Assembly (NCBI RefSeq): GCF_900258515.1
Contig: NZ_LT984884.1
Span: 3,221,367 to 3,285,366, forward strand
Length of the DNA stretch: 64,000 nt
Source of the DNA: Lentibacillus sp. Marseille-P4043
GTDB lineage: Bacteria; Bacillota; Bacilli; Bacillales; Amphibacillaceae
Reading direction: 5' to 3'
The notes under the pieces were generated by a model. The model ran no database searches and was not told the origin of the DNA. It saw only the letters and a list, made by a program, of their open reading frames with translations. Shown here in pieces: positions 41,599-48,859 of the stretch (within the stretch, counting starts at the first letter, position 1; each line of letters begins with the position of its first letter). The position numbers and the translations under genes are program-made.

Positions 41599-42720
41599 TT
41601 AAGCATTTACCATCTTTACAAATTTATTTTCATAAATACGTTTCTTTTTCGTGTTATTTGTCGCATCAAAAAAGGCAATTACATCGGCAAATGCATTTTC
41701 TAACAGTTCACGATCCTTTATTTTCTCCAATTGTTCAATCGCACGTTCATAGTTAACCCCCGCAAGGTGCTTGTCTTCTTTATCCTTATGTTCCAAACAA
41801 TACGCATATTGCATGTAAACCATACCAAGTTTACGGTCCGATTTTCCAGGTTGTTTTTTATACATATCAATCGCACGTTGATAGTATGGTACTGCTTCAT
41901 CTAATTTTGATTGGTCAAAATAATAAAAAGCCATTTCAATTAATGCTTCAGCATGAACAAGGGTTTCAGATAAAGCTGAATCATCAATAAGTCCAAGCGT
42001 TTCTTTCAAGTAAGAATAAGCCATTTCATTATCATTACGACTGCCATAAATTTTTGCCAAACTTACTAGGCTATTAATTTTCATTTCTTTATTCTCATCC
42101 GCAAGTTCGACAGCCTTCTGCAAATATTCAATAGCTTCCTTTTGCTCATTTTTCGTTGAATAAAGCATACCAATTTTAAAATGCAAATAAAGAATCATAT
42201 ATTTATCCCGGATATCATCTGCCTGAAAATAGGTCAGGCCTTGTTTAAAGTATTTAATCGCACGTGTGAATTTTTCCAATTGCTCCTCTGCCTCACCTAA
42301 AACCAAATAACCACGTGCAAGCTTGATGCGATCAGGTTCTGCTTCCGTCTCCATTCGTTTCACTGCATCTGATAAAATTCTGCGGGCAAGTTTGTAGTCA
42401 CTCATAAAGGCAAGTTCGCCTAGCGTAATAAGCTCATTGCCACTCATGCTATCCGCATCATTGTACAGTTGTTGAATAATTTCAGAAGACCGCCTAAATT
42501 CCTCGATTTGTGCATGGCTCACAGCTTCTAGCAACATTAAAAGTTCAACCAGTTGCTTATTATCCTGATATTTATCCCGAAGTTGTGCGGACTTTGAAAG
42601 TACATTCGGAAAGTGGTTACGCTTAAATTCTTCTAATAATTCCTGTAAGTCGTCTTTGTTTGCTTCATTCATTGTTTGTTCGAATTGTTCTTCCAAGTTT
42701 AAAATATCTTTATTCGCCAT
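41599..42720 (-). CDS. Tetratricopeptide-repeat protein
   Basis: The 373-residue cytoplasmic protein is almost entirely helical with several TPR units, for example ARGYLVLGEAEEQLEKFTRA, HFKIGMLYSTKNEQKEAIEY, and EMAFYYFDQSKLDEAVPYYQ. It has no catalytic domain. The layout is somewhat like Rap/aspartate phosphatase TPR regions but no Phr-type peptide gene is adjacent and the N-terminal three-helix bundle differs, so I keep a general call. It probably mediates protein interactions. It is monocistronic. Confidence 0.85.
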   Translation of the reverse strand: MANKDILNLEEQFEQTMNEANKDDLQELLEEFKRNHFPNVLSKSAQLRDKYQDNKQLVELLMLLEAVSHAQIEEFRRSSEIIQQLYNDADSMSGNELITLGELAFMSDYKLARRILSDAVKRMETEAEPDRIKLARGYLVLGEAEEQLEKFTRAIKYFKQGLTYFQADDIRDKYMILYLHFKIGMLYSTKNEQKEAIEYLQKAVELADENKEMKINSLVSLAKIYGSRNDNEMAYSYLKETLGLIDDSALSETLVHAEALIEMAFYYFDQSKLDEAVPYYQRAIDMYKKQPGKSDRKLGMVYMQYAYCLEHKDKEDKHLAGVNYERAIEQLEKIKDRELLENAFADVIAFFDATNNTKKKRIYENKFVKMVNA

Positions 42721-42839
42721 TGCTTCAATCCCCTATCAAGTAGCTTATTGTTCAGTCTAACCAAAAACATGAATTAAAAAACTTTTCTACTATATTGTAG
42801 CGAAAAAGTCGATTCTTTGCTGCTTTTTTCCTTAACTTT

Positions 42840-42861
42840 CATGAAATGATCATATTTCATG
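42840..42861 (+). promoter_or_regulatory. Inverted repeat overlapping the promoter of the DCC-family gene
   Basis: CATGAAAT and ATTTCATG flank six bases, directly before a TATAAT box at 42863-42868 and about 34 bases ahead of the start codon at 42895. It may be an operator; no matching regulator is adjacent. Confidence 0.4.
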
Positions 42862-42894
42862 TTATAATCGAACTATCAAGGGAGCGTGATTTTC

Positions 42895-43254
42895 ATGATC
42901 GTTTTTTATGATAGCTTTTGTTCCATGTGCCGAAACAGCTCAATCATTTGGAAGAAATTCGACTGGAATAATCATTTAACCTTTGAGTCGTTCCGTGACT
43001 TAGATAGTTATCCAAAAGCAATGGAAGAAAACCTTCATGTAAAAGAAAATGGACAATGGTACGTTGGATTCACTGCCTTAATCCAAATTGCGAAACACCT
43101 TCCATTACTATGGGTAGTTATTCCGTTTCTATATCTTTTTAAAATGATTGGTTTAGGGGATTATATCTATAAAAAAGTTGCAGCTAACAGAAAATTAATT
43201 CCGGTAAATCAATGTAATGATGAAGGATGCCAACTTCCTGCTAATAGAGATTGA
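42895..43254 (+). CDS. DCC family (DUF393) thiol-disulphide oxidoreductase-like protein
   Basis: The 119-residue protein begins VFYDSFCSMCRNS, the Asp-x-x-Cys-x-x-Cys signature of the DUF393/DCC family, related to the thioredoxin fold. Other family marks are FESFRDLDSYP and GFTALIQIAKHLPLLW. It is thought to be a redox protein, but no substrate is established. I chose the ATG at 42895 behind GGGAGCG. It converges on the VanW gene with two bases between stops and no terminator, so transcripts must overlap. Confidence 0.85.
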   Translation: MIVFYDSFCSMCRNSSIIWKKFDWNNHLTFESFRDLDSYPKAMEENLHVKENGQWYVGFTALIQIAKHLPLLWVVIPFLYLFKMIGLGDYIYKKVAANRKLIPVNQCNDEGCQLPANRD

Positions 43255-43256
43255 CA

Positions 43257-44117
43257 TTACTTTGATTTATGTTCCACTGAATCGGAGGAGTAAATAGTAA
43301 TGCTCATTTTTCCATTTTTGGCATCTGCTCTAATTAATATAGGATGATTGTATTCATTTTTAAAAGCAAAATCTGGTCCATACCAGCTTACCGTTGCATC
43401 ACGGCCTGGCGGAACATATGGTACACTCCTGCTGTGTGAATAACGCTCAACAATTTCAATGCCAATAAGATTGACTGCATTATACAACGTAGAAGAAACC
43501 TGACAGATCCCCCCACCAATATCCTCTGCTAGCTCTCCTTTCACAATAACTGGGGCTCGCTTGTACCCTTTTTCCTTCGTTCGCTTTCCAACTACTTTAT
43601 TAAATGAAAATGTCTCTCCAGGAAAAAGCACATGGTTATTTATCGCCGCGGCTGACAATTCAATATTACGGGTTCGCTCTTTATTACTTGATTTAAAATA
43701 AGTCTCATAACTCCCAATTTCATTCTCTTTTATTTCTGCCAACAATTCACTATCCACCTTGGGAAATACCTTTTTTTTCGGCACTTCTACCTTAACAGGT
43801 TTTCCATCATAAAAGAATTTACGGAATAACACATTAAACTTTTGTCGATCAAGCGTTATTCCTGGTTTCTCTTTGACAATTTCATCATTATCATTAAGGG
43901 AAGCATTTACTGGCTCTTTACGTATTTTCTGTTCTAGGTTATCAAGCAACAGATCCATTTTTTCATCTTCAATAAAGGGACCATCTAAAAAAGGAAGGGA
44001 ATAATGATCACGTGTAACCGTTGTTAATATGTTACCTTGATCAGTCACCGCTAATTCATTAGGGATTATTGTTAATGGCGTAAACGTTAACAATAAAGAA
44101 AAAATGACAGATTTCAT
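43257..44117 (-). CDS. VanW family exported protein
   Basis: The 286-residue protein has a signal-peptide-like N-terminus (SVIFSLLLTFTPLTIIPNELA), a variable middle with a peptidoglycan-binding-4-like part (IVKEKPGITLDRQKF), and a C-terminal VanW domain (AAAINNHVLFPGETFSFN, DIGGGICQVSSTLYNAV, GRDATVSWYGPDFAFKNE). VanW proteins are found in vancomycin clusters and widely in spore-formers; their activity is uncertain but a cell-wall role is likely. The start follows AAAGGAGG. Confidence 0.9.
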   Translation of the reverse strand: MKSVIFSLLLTFTPLTIIPNELAVTDQGNILTTVTRDHYSLPFLDGPFIEDEKMDLLLDNLEQKIRKEPVNASLNDNDEIVKEKPGITLDRQKFNVLFRKFFYDGKPVKVEVPKKKVFPKVDSELLAEIKENEIGSYETYFKSSNKERTRNIELSAAAINNHVLFPGETFSFNKVVGKRTKEKGYKRAPVIVKGELAEDIGGGICQVSSTLYNAVNLIGIEIVERYSHSRSVPYVPPGRDATVSWYGPDFAFKNEYNHPILIRADAKNGKMSITIYSSDSVEHKSK

Positions 44118-44181
44118 TCATCTCAACCTCCTTTACCTAGTATTCGAAATTGGAGCGGATTCATGTAATAATGTGTAATAA

Positions 44182-44210
44182 AAAAACTCCCTAAAGTTTA
44201 GGGAGTTTTT
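44182..44210 (-). terminator. Terminator after the 33-residue ORF
   Basis: AAAAACTCCCTAAA and TTTAGGGAGTTTTT form a hairpin between the small ORF at 44218 and the VanW gene, with T-runs on both strands. Confidence 0.75.
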
Positions 44211-44217
44211 GCATTCA

Positions 44218-44319
44218 TTAACGGAAATCTCTTGTATTTTCCATGCTTCGACTAGCACATGCATAACCTACGATCGATGCAAGTGTAGCTAAAATAAAAT
44301 ATAGTATTCCTTTTTTCAT
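44218..44319 (-). CDS. 33-residue small membrane peptide
   Basis: A leftward frame starts at the ATG at 44319, about ten bases after GAGGAGG, and encodes MKKGILYFILATLASIVGYA plus CASRSMENTRDFR. It is one hydrophobic segment with an AC pair near its end, so it is a single-span peptide or a tiny lipoprotein-like product. It has its own strong ribosome site and a terminator directly after, which supports a real gene. Function unknown. Confidence 0.6.
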   Translation of the reverse strand: MKKGILYFILATLASIVGYACASRSMENTRDFR

Positions 44320-44396
44320 TCCATATATCCTCCTCATTCTTCCCTACACGCTTTCGAGTAGGTCAACGTTTAGCGGGACAGTCACTCCGCTTACGA

Positions 44397-45605
44397 TTAA
44401 AATGGACGTACTTTTCCTTTTTTAAGAAGTAATTTGGGTCCGCCTTGCAAGAACAATGAACGGTTGTCAATTACTTTTTTCATCGTTGCAGCTGACTTAC
44501 CATATAATTTTGTGCCTGAAAATACAGTTCCCATCGCGTCTGTTACACCAAGGGAAGCAACAGTTCCTTTATCATCAAACACAAAATTTGTTAAAGCTTG
44601 ATGATGAAGAAGTGCGTAAATGTTATTTGCACATGTTGTTGCGTGTTGCATTGCTGCCTGTGCTGTTGGTGGGAATGGGCGTCCTTCTTTTTCGTTCATT
44701 ACCCATGCACAGTCACCAAGAATGAAAATATTTTCTTCGCCTGGTGCACGCATGTCACCATTTACCGTAACTTTTCCTTTTGTCAATTCAAAACCAGATT
44801 TAGTTAAAACTGGGCTACCTGTAACACCGCCAGTCCAAACAATTGTACCGGCTTTTATTTCCTCATTGTCATCACCAACAACGAAGCTATCCGCTTTACA
44901 TTCCTTGATTGCAGCACCTTCACGGAATTCTACACCGCGTTCTTGTAATGATTGTTTAGCGTAAGCAACCAGTTCTTTATCAAACCCAGGCATAATGGAT
45001 GGAGCAGCCTCCACATTAATGATACGGACTTTACTGCGGTCAATATCGTATTTCTTACATAGTTGTGGAACTTTTTCAGCTAATTCACCAACAAATTCAA
45101 TTCCCGTGAAACCACCACCGCCGACTAAGATATTTAGACTATCTTCATCTTTTTCTTCGCTATTTTTATATTGAATAAATTGATATTCAATATGTTCACG
45201 GATTAATTGACTTGAATCGATATCTTGAATAAAGAATGCATTTTCTTCCATTCCTTTTATACCAAATGTGTTTGTTACAAATCCAAGTGAAATGACTAAA
45301 TAATCATACGAAATTTCACTGTTTTCCAACACAACAAGATTTTCATCTCGTTTTACTTCTACAACAGAATCATAAATTAAGCGAACGCGATTTGGATTAA
45401 TGACATCGCTAATCATAAAACGCGCCTGGTTATGATTGATTGTTCCTGCTGCTACCTCATGTAACCAAGTTGTTTCATAATGATAGTTGTGTTTGTTGAC
45501 GAGTACAATCTCCGCCTCTTCAGCACCTAACTTTTGTGTCAATTTTTTTGTTGTCATCATTCCTGCATAACCAGCACCAAGGACAACAATTTTTGGTTTG
45601 TTCAT
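44397..45605 (-). CDS. ndh: Type II NADH dehydrogenase
   Basis: The 402-residue flavoprotein has FAD motif VVLGAGYAGMMTTKKL, NADH motif ILVGGGGFTGIEFVGELAE, the quinone-side segment RPFPPTAQAAMQ and the C-terminal FAD loop IFILGDCAWV. It oxidises NADH and reduces menaquinone at the membrane without proton pumping. It is closer to YumB/YutJ-type NDH-2 of Bacillus than to YjlD by memory, so the exact orthologue is open. The start at 45605 follows GGAAGGTGG; the earlier ATG at 45629 overlaps that site. Confidence 0.93.
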   Translation of the reverse strand: MNKPKIVVLGAGYAGMMTTKKLTQKLGAEEAEIVLVNKHNYHYETTWLHEVAAGTINHNQARFMISDVINPNRVRLIYDSVVEVKRDENLVVLENSEISYDYLVISLGFVTNTFGIKGMEENAFFIQDIDSSQLIREHIEYQFIQYKNSEEKDEDSLNILVGGGGFTGIEFVGELAEKVPQLCKKYDIDRSKVRIINVEAAPSIMPGFDKELVAYAKQSLQERGVEFREGAAIKECKADSFVVGDDNEEIKAGTIVWTGGVTGSPVLTKSGFELTKGKVTVNGDMRAPGEENIFILGDCAWVMNEKEGRPFPPTAQAAMQHATTCANNIYALLHHQALTNFVFDDKGTVASLGVTDAMGTVFSGTKLYGKSAATMKKVIDNRSLFLQGGPKLLLKKGKVRPF

Positions 45606-45785
45606 TGTCTTGTCCACCTTCCCTTTCATTTCATTTGCAAGTCAGTAAAGCTTACAGATAAAATAAATTACATTAAATAAAATTCCTTATGTAACAACAT
45701 ATCCATAATATCAAAGTTTTTATAAATAGGCTAACAATTAAATATTGTCATAGAAAAGTCAGAATTTCTGTGATAATTGTCATAC

Positions 45786-45914
45786 AGGCTGTATTCGCTT
45801 TGTTTGTAGCTATTTGCCCCGTAGCTCGTTTACACTTCGCTTTCCGGGGGACGCTTATGAGGAAATATATACTTAGATATTTTTTCAAAAACAACAATCA
45901 TTTAAAAATAGGCT
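45786..45914 (+). repeat. MITE-like ~130-bp repeat, copy B
   Basis: It begins AGGCTGTATTCGCTTTGTTT, continues through GCCCCGTAGCTCG and CGCTTTCCGGGGGACG, and ends with an inverted AATCATTTAAAAATAGGCT. The whole length aligns with the inverted copy at 46782-46908. It lies in the 365-base gap between ndh and the glycosylase gene; nothing else was found there apart from likely promoters. Confidence 0.65.
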
Positions 45915-45970
45915 TTCAAGAAAAGCGAAAAAAATACGTAAATCATTTTACATGATGGAAGAGGTGGATT

Positions 45971-46633
45971 ATGGAACAGCTAACCATTCGTCAAACTGAT
46001 CAAACTGTTGTTGAACTCTGTCAAAAAGATCCCTTTATGCATCAATTAGTAACGATTGTTGGGGACATCGAAGTAATGTTAAGACCGGATTATTTTCAGT
46101 CCTTAGTAAGATCCATGATTGGTCAACAAATTTCGGTAGCGGCTGCGAGTGCCATTTATAATCGATTGCAAACATTAATGGGAAACAAGATTACTGCTAA
46201 AGCTATTAAGGAATTGGATGATGATTCATTACGCTCTGTTGGTTTATCGGCAAGAAAAGTTGTTTATTTACGGGACCTTGCTGAAAAAACGTCTAGTTTA
46301 GAAGTTAATCTGAATTTGTTACCTGAATTGGATAACACACAAGTTATTAAACAGTTGACTAGTATTAAGGGTATTGGTAAATGGACTGCCGAAATGTTTT
46401 TAATTTTTTCTTTGACAAGGATGAATGTCCTAGCATTAGACGATATTGGTATTCAGCGCGGTGCAAAGTGGCTTTACCAAGTGGATAAATCCGAACGACG
46501 AAAAATTCTACAGAAAAAAGCTAATCTATGGGATCCGCATTTCACCATTGCTTCATTCTACTTATGGGAAGTGGTACATTTGGAATTTGATAAGTATTAT
46601 GGGTCAATCAACGAAATAAAAACGGAATGCTAA
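45971..46633 (+). CDS. DNA-3-methyladenine glycosylase II (AlkA/HhH-GPD type)
   Basis: The 220-residue protein is an HhH-GPD base-excision enzyme: SMIGQQISVAAASAIYNRL, the helix-hairpin-helix LTSIKGIGKWTAEMFLIF, and the catalytic aspartate in LALDDIGIQRG. It lacks the C-terminal iron-sulphur cluster of MutY/Nth. It would remove alkylated purines from DNA. The ATG follows GAAGAGGTGG. Its terminator overlaps the last codons. It has no ada-type partner here. Confidence 0.9.
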   Translation: MEQLTIRQTDQTVVELCQKDPFMHQLVTIVGDIEVMLRPDYFQSLVRSMIGQQISVAAASAIYNRLQTLMGNKITAKAIKELDDDSLRSVGLSARKVVYLRDLAEKTSSLEVNLNLLPELDNTQVIKQLTSIKGIGKWTAEMFLIFSLTRMNVLALDDIGIQRGAKWLYQVDKSERRKILQKKANLWDPHFTIASFYLWEVVHLEFDKYYGSINEIKTEC

Positions 46634-46653
46634 TTCTTCCGTTTTTATTTCGT
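46611..46653 (+). terminator. Terminator overlapping the end of the glycosylase gene
   Basis: ACGAAATAAAAACGGAA and its exact complement (17 bp) flank nine bases; the stem starts inside the coding region and includes the stop codon in its loop. Confidence 0.85.
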
Positions 46654-46715
46654 TAAAGAAAAGTAGTATAAAACAAATAAGTGTGAATGTTATGATGTTT
46701 TTCAGATGAATTATA

Positions 46716-46744
46716 TTGACAATAAGGCGTTCCATTCATACAAT
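46716..46744 (+). promoter_or_regulatory. SigA promoter of the zinc-sensor/CDF operon
   Basis: TTGACA and TACAAT are separated by 17 bases. The predicted start of transcription is close to 46751, inside the inverted repeat at 46750-46771. Confidence 0.85.
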
Positions 46745-46749
46745 ATTGG

Positions 46750-46771
46750 TATATGAAGATATACGCATATA
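46750..46771 (+). promoter_or_regulatory. Probable CzrA/SmtB-type operator
   Basis: TATATG-N10-CATATA with an AT-rich core, at the predicted transcription start. It matches the AT-rich dyad layout bound by zinc-sensing ArsR proteins, and the first gene of the operon encodes such a sensor. Confidence 0.65.
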
Positions 46772-46781
46772 TTGAAAAACT

Positions 46782-46908
46782 AGGCTGTTTTCTAAAAGTT
46801 TGTTGTTTTAGAGGAAATAATTACGCAAAATTTTTACACCATCCTCCCCCGATAAGCGAATGTATTCGGGCTGCTGGGCAGATAGCGACAAACAATGTGA
46901 AAACAGTC
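46782..46908 (-). repeat. MITE-like ~130-bp repeat, copy C, in the czrA-like leader
   Basis: Plus strand begins AGGCTGTTTTCTAAAAGTTT and ends with the inverted ACAAACAATGTGAAAACAGT, so the ends are imperfect inverted repeats. It is a full-length inverted relative of 45786-45914. It lies between the operator and the ribosome site of the sensor gene, so it forms most of a ~185-base leader. Confidence 0.65.
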
Positions 46909-46936
46909 AAACGTTAACATGAAAGGAGTATTGACA

Positions 46937-47251
46937 TTGGAAAAAGAAATAAAAAGTCATGAAGATCTTGACGAGGAAACACTTTTTGTTGTATCACAAA
47001 CCTTTAAAGCGCTAAATGACCCCACTAGAATCCGAATCTTATATTTGCTATTTGATAAAGAGTATTCCGTAAATGACATTGCCGAAAATCTACACCTTAG
47101 ACAATCAACTGTTTCCCATCAGTTACGCTTTTTAAAAAATTTGCGATTGGTAAAATACCGAAGAGAAGGAACATCATTGTATTATTCTCACGATGATGAA
47201 CATGTTATGGATATACTAAAACAAACGATTGAGCATGCTTGTCATCAGTAA
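46937..47251 (+). CDS. czrA: Zinc-responsive ArsR/SmtB-family repressor (CzrA type)
   Basis: The 104-residue winged-helix protein starts at the TTG at 46937, eight bases after AAAGGAG. It has the recognition helix [17 protein letters not shown] and, in its last helix, the alpha-5 zinc site pattern Asp-x-His-x10-His-x2-His (DEH ... EHACH). That is the metal set of CzrA/SmtB, and there is no alpha-3N Cys motif as in CadC/ArsR. It should repress itself and the CDF exporter gene nine bases downstream until zinc or cobalt binds. Confidence 0.9.
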   Translation: MEKEIKSHEDLDEETLFVVSQTFKALNDPTRIRILYLLFDKEYSVNDIAENLHLRQSTVSHQLRFLKNLRLVKYRREGTSLYYSHDDEHVMDILKQTIEHACHQ

Positions 47252-47275
47252 TACTTTAGATTGGAGGAAAATCTA

Positions 47276-48208
47276 TTGGGACACGATCATACACACGGTG
47301 CAAATAAAAAAGCGTTAACGATTAGTTTTATCATCACGTTTGCTTACATGATTATTGAGGCAACAGGTGGATTCCTTACCAACAGTCTGGCATTACTATC
47401 AGATGCTGGGCATATGTTAAGTGACGCGATATCGTTAGGGGTTGGTGTACTCGCCTTTGTTATGGGAGAAAAGGTAGCAAATTACAGCAAAACATATGGA
47501 TATAAGCGGTTTGAAATTCTTGCTGCACTATTTAACGGAGTTACCCTTATCCTCATTTCGTTATATATCATTTATGAAGCGTACCATAGATTTACGGATC
47601 CACCTGAAGTTGCGTCAACAGGTATGCTGATCATCGCCTGTATTGGCCTTGTAGTCAATATTGTTATTGCTTGGATATTAATGCGTGGTGATACCAAGGA
47701 AAATTTAAATTTAAGAGCAGCATTCCTTCACGTATTAGGTGATTTACTTGGGTCAATTGGGGCCATCGTAGCAGCACTACTAATTATGTTCTTTAACTGG
47801 GGCTGGGCAGATCCGCTTGCGAGCGTCATTGTATCAATCCTCATTTTAATTAGCGGTTTCCGCGTTGCTAAAGATGCCGTTCATGTTTTAATGGAGGGTA
47901 CACCGAAGAATATTGAATTAGATGATATTATTCGTACCATTGAAAAAGTCTCTGGCATTGATAGTATCCATGACCTTCATGTATGGAGCATTACGAGCGG
48001 TCAAAATGCACTATCTTGTCATGCTGTAGTTGACGGTAAGCTAACAATTCAAGAAAGCCAAAATTTACTTCGATCAGTGGAAAGTAAATTAGAACATAAA
48101 GGAATTGGGCATGTAACGATTCAACTTGAAAACAAAGAGCACCCACACGAAGATTCCCTTATGTGTCAACAAGAGCAAGAACCACAAGAACACGATCATA
48201 ATCATTGA
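47276..48208 (+). CDS. czcD: Cation diffusion facilitator zinc/cobalt exporter (CzcD type)
   Basis: The 310-residue protein has six membrane helices and a C-terminal cytoplasmic domain. The transport-site aspartates and histidines lie in LLSDAGHMLSDAISLG and HVLGDLLGSIG. Histidine-rich ends (GHDHTHG near the start; EHDHNH at the end) suit zinc binding. It exchanges Zn2+/Co2+/Cd2+ for protons. The start is a TTG eight bases after GGAGG, and the frame from 47261 includes the ribosome site itself. It forms an operon with the czrA-like sensor. Confidence 0.93.
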   Translation: MGHDHTHGANKKALTISFIITFAYMIIEATGGFLTNSLALLSDAGHMLSDAISLGVGVLAFVMGEKVANYSKTYGYKRFEILAALFNGVTLILISLYIIYEAYHRFTDPPEVASTGMLIIACIGLVVNIVIAWILMRGDTKENLNLRAAFLHVLGDLLGSIGAIVAALLIMFFNWGWADPLASVIVSILILISGFRVAKDAVHVLMEGTPKNIELDDIIRTIEKVSGIDSIHDLHVWSITSGQNALSCHAVVDGKLTIQESQNLLRSVESKLEHKGIGHVTIQLENKEHPHEDSLMCQQEQEPQEHDHNH

Positions 48209-48215
48209 AAAATGA

Positions 48216-48246
48216 AATGGCACTAGCATATTTAGCTAGTGCCATT
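48216..48246 (+). terminator. Terminator of the zinc efflux operon
   Basis: AATGGCACTAGC and GCTAGTGCCATT form a perfect 12-bp stem with a seven-base loop, followed by ATTT. Confidence 0.85.
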
Positions 48247-48299
48247 ATTTATCGGTGACAAGCGGGTAGAAAACAACGATCCACACGATAAAAACCTAC

Positions 48300-48692
48300 T
48301 CATTTAACAGTGATCGATTTCTTTGGCATGGTATGCAAATCTCTAGCCGTTGTATGTGCATACATTTCAAATTCACCCTCATGATCAAATGTCACTTCCG
48401 CTGTGTATGTCCCGTCATCGTTATTTTTTGCTTCAACCATTGTACTATCATCTTCATTACCCTTTTCCCAGTATTCAAATTTGACTTCATCCGCATCCTT
48501 TACTTTTTCATCACCATATGTAACGATCGCCTTCAGTTCAACTGGCTCCTCAACACTTGTCGTATCAGGAACCGGGAATTCTACATGAAGTGCTTTTGGT
48601 TCCATATCTTGACTTTCTTTTTCATCTTCTCCACATGCTGCCAATACCGTAACTAGCAAAACAACGATAAATATCCCTATTATTTTTCGCAT
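48300..48692 (-). CDS. YtkA-like (FixH-type) lipoprotein
   Basis: The 130-residue protein starts at the ATG at 48692 behind GGGATGGGG. It has a lipoprotein signal (FIVVLLVTVLAACGED, lipobox LAAC) and a single immunoglobulin-like YtkA domain (VELKAIVTYGDEKVKDADEV, NDDGTYTAEVTFDHEGEFEM). YtkA-like proteins are exported beta-domains sometimes linked to copper or cytochrome oxidase assembly; here no such gene is adjacent. The C-terminal HTTARDLHTMP segment could bind metal but this is speculation. Confidence 0.8.
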   Translation of the reverse strand: MRKIIGIFIVVLLVTVLAACGEDEKESQDMEPKALHVEFPVPDTTSVEEPVELKAIVTYGDEKVKDADEVKFEYWEKGNEDDSTMVEAKNNDDGTYTAEVTFDHEGEFEMYAHTTARDLHTMPKKSITVK

Positions 48693-48822
48693 TTTTAATC
48701 CCCATCCCTTAACAAAAATTATCAATTTCTAACACAAATGTACCAATTGATTAAGATTTTATCAATGAACATTATGTGAATAATTTCCTTCATACAAACA
48801 ATCTTTTAGAAAGCATCAAAAA

Positions 48823-48846
48823 AGCCATGATTTCCGAGAATCATGG
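48823..48846 (-). terminator. Terminator of the YhgE-like gene
   Basis: GCCATGATT and AATCATGGC form a 9-bp stem with a six-base loop; the minus strand then runs into six T. Confidence 0.75.
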
Positions 48847-48859
48847 CCTTGTTGTACGC

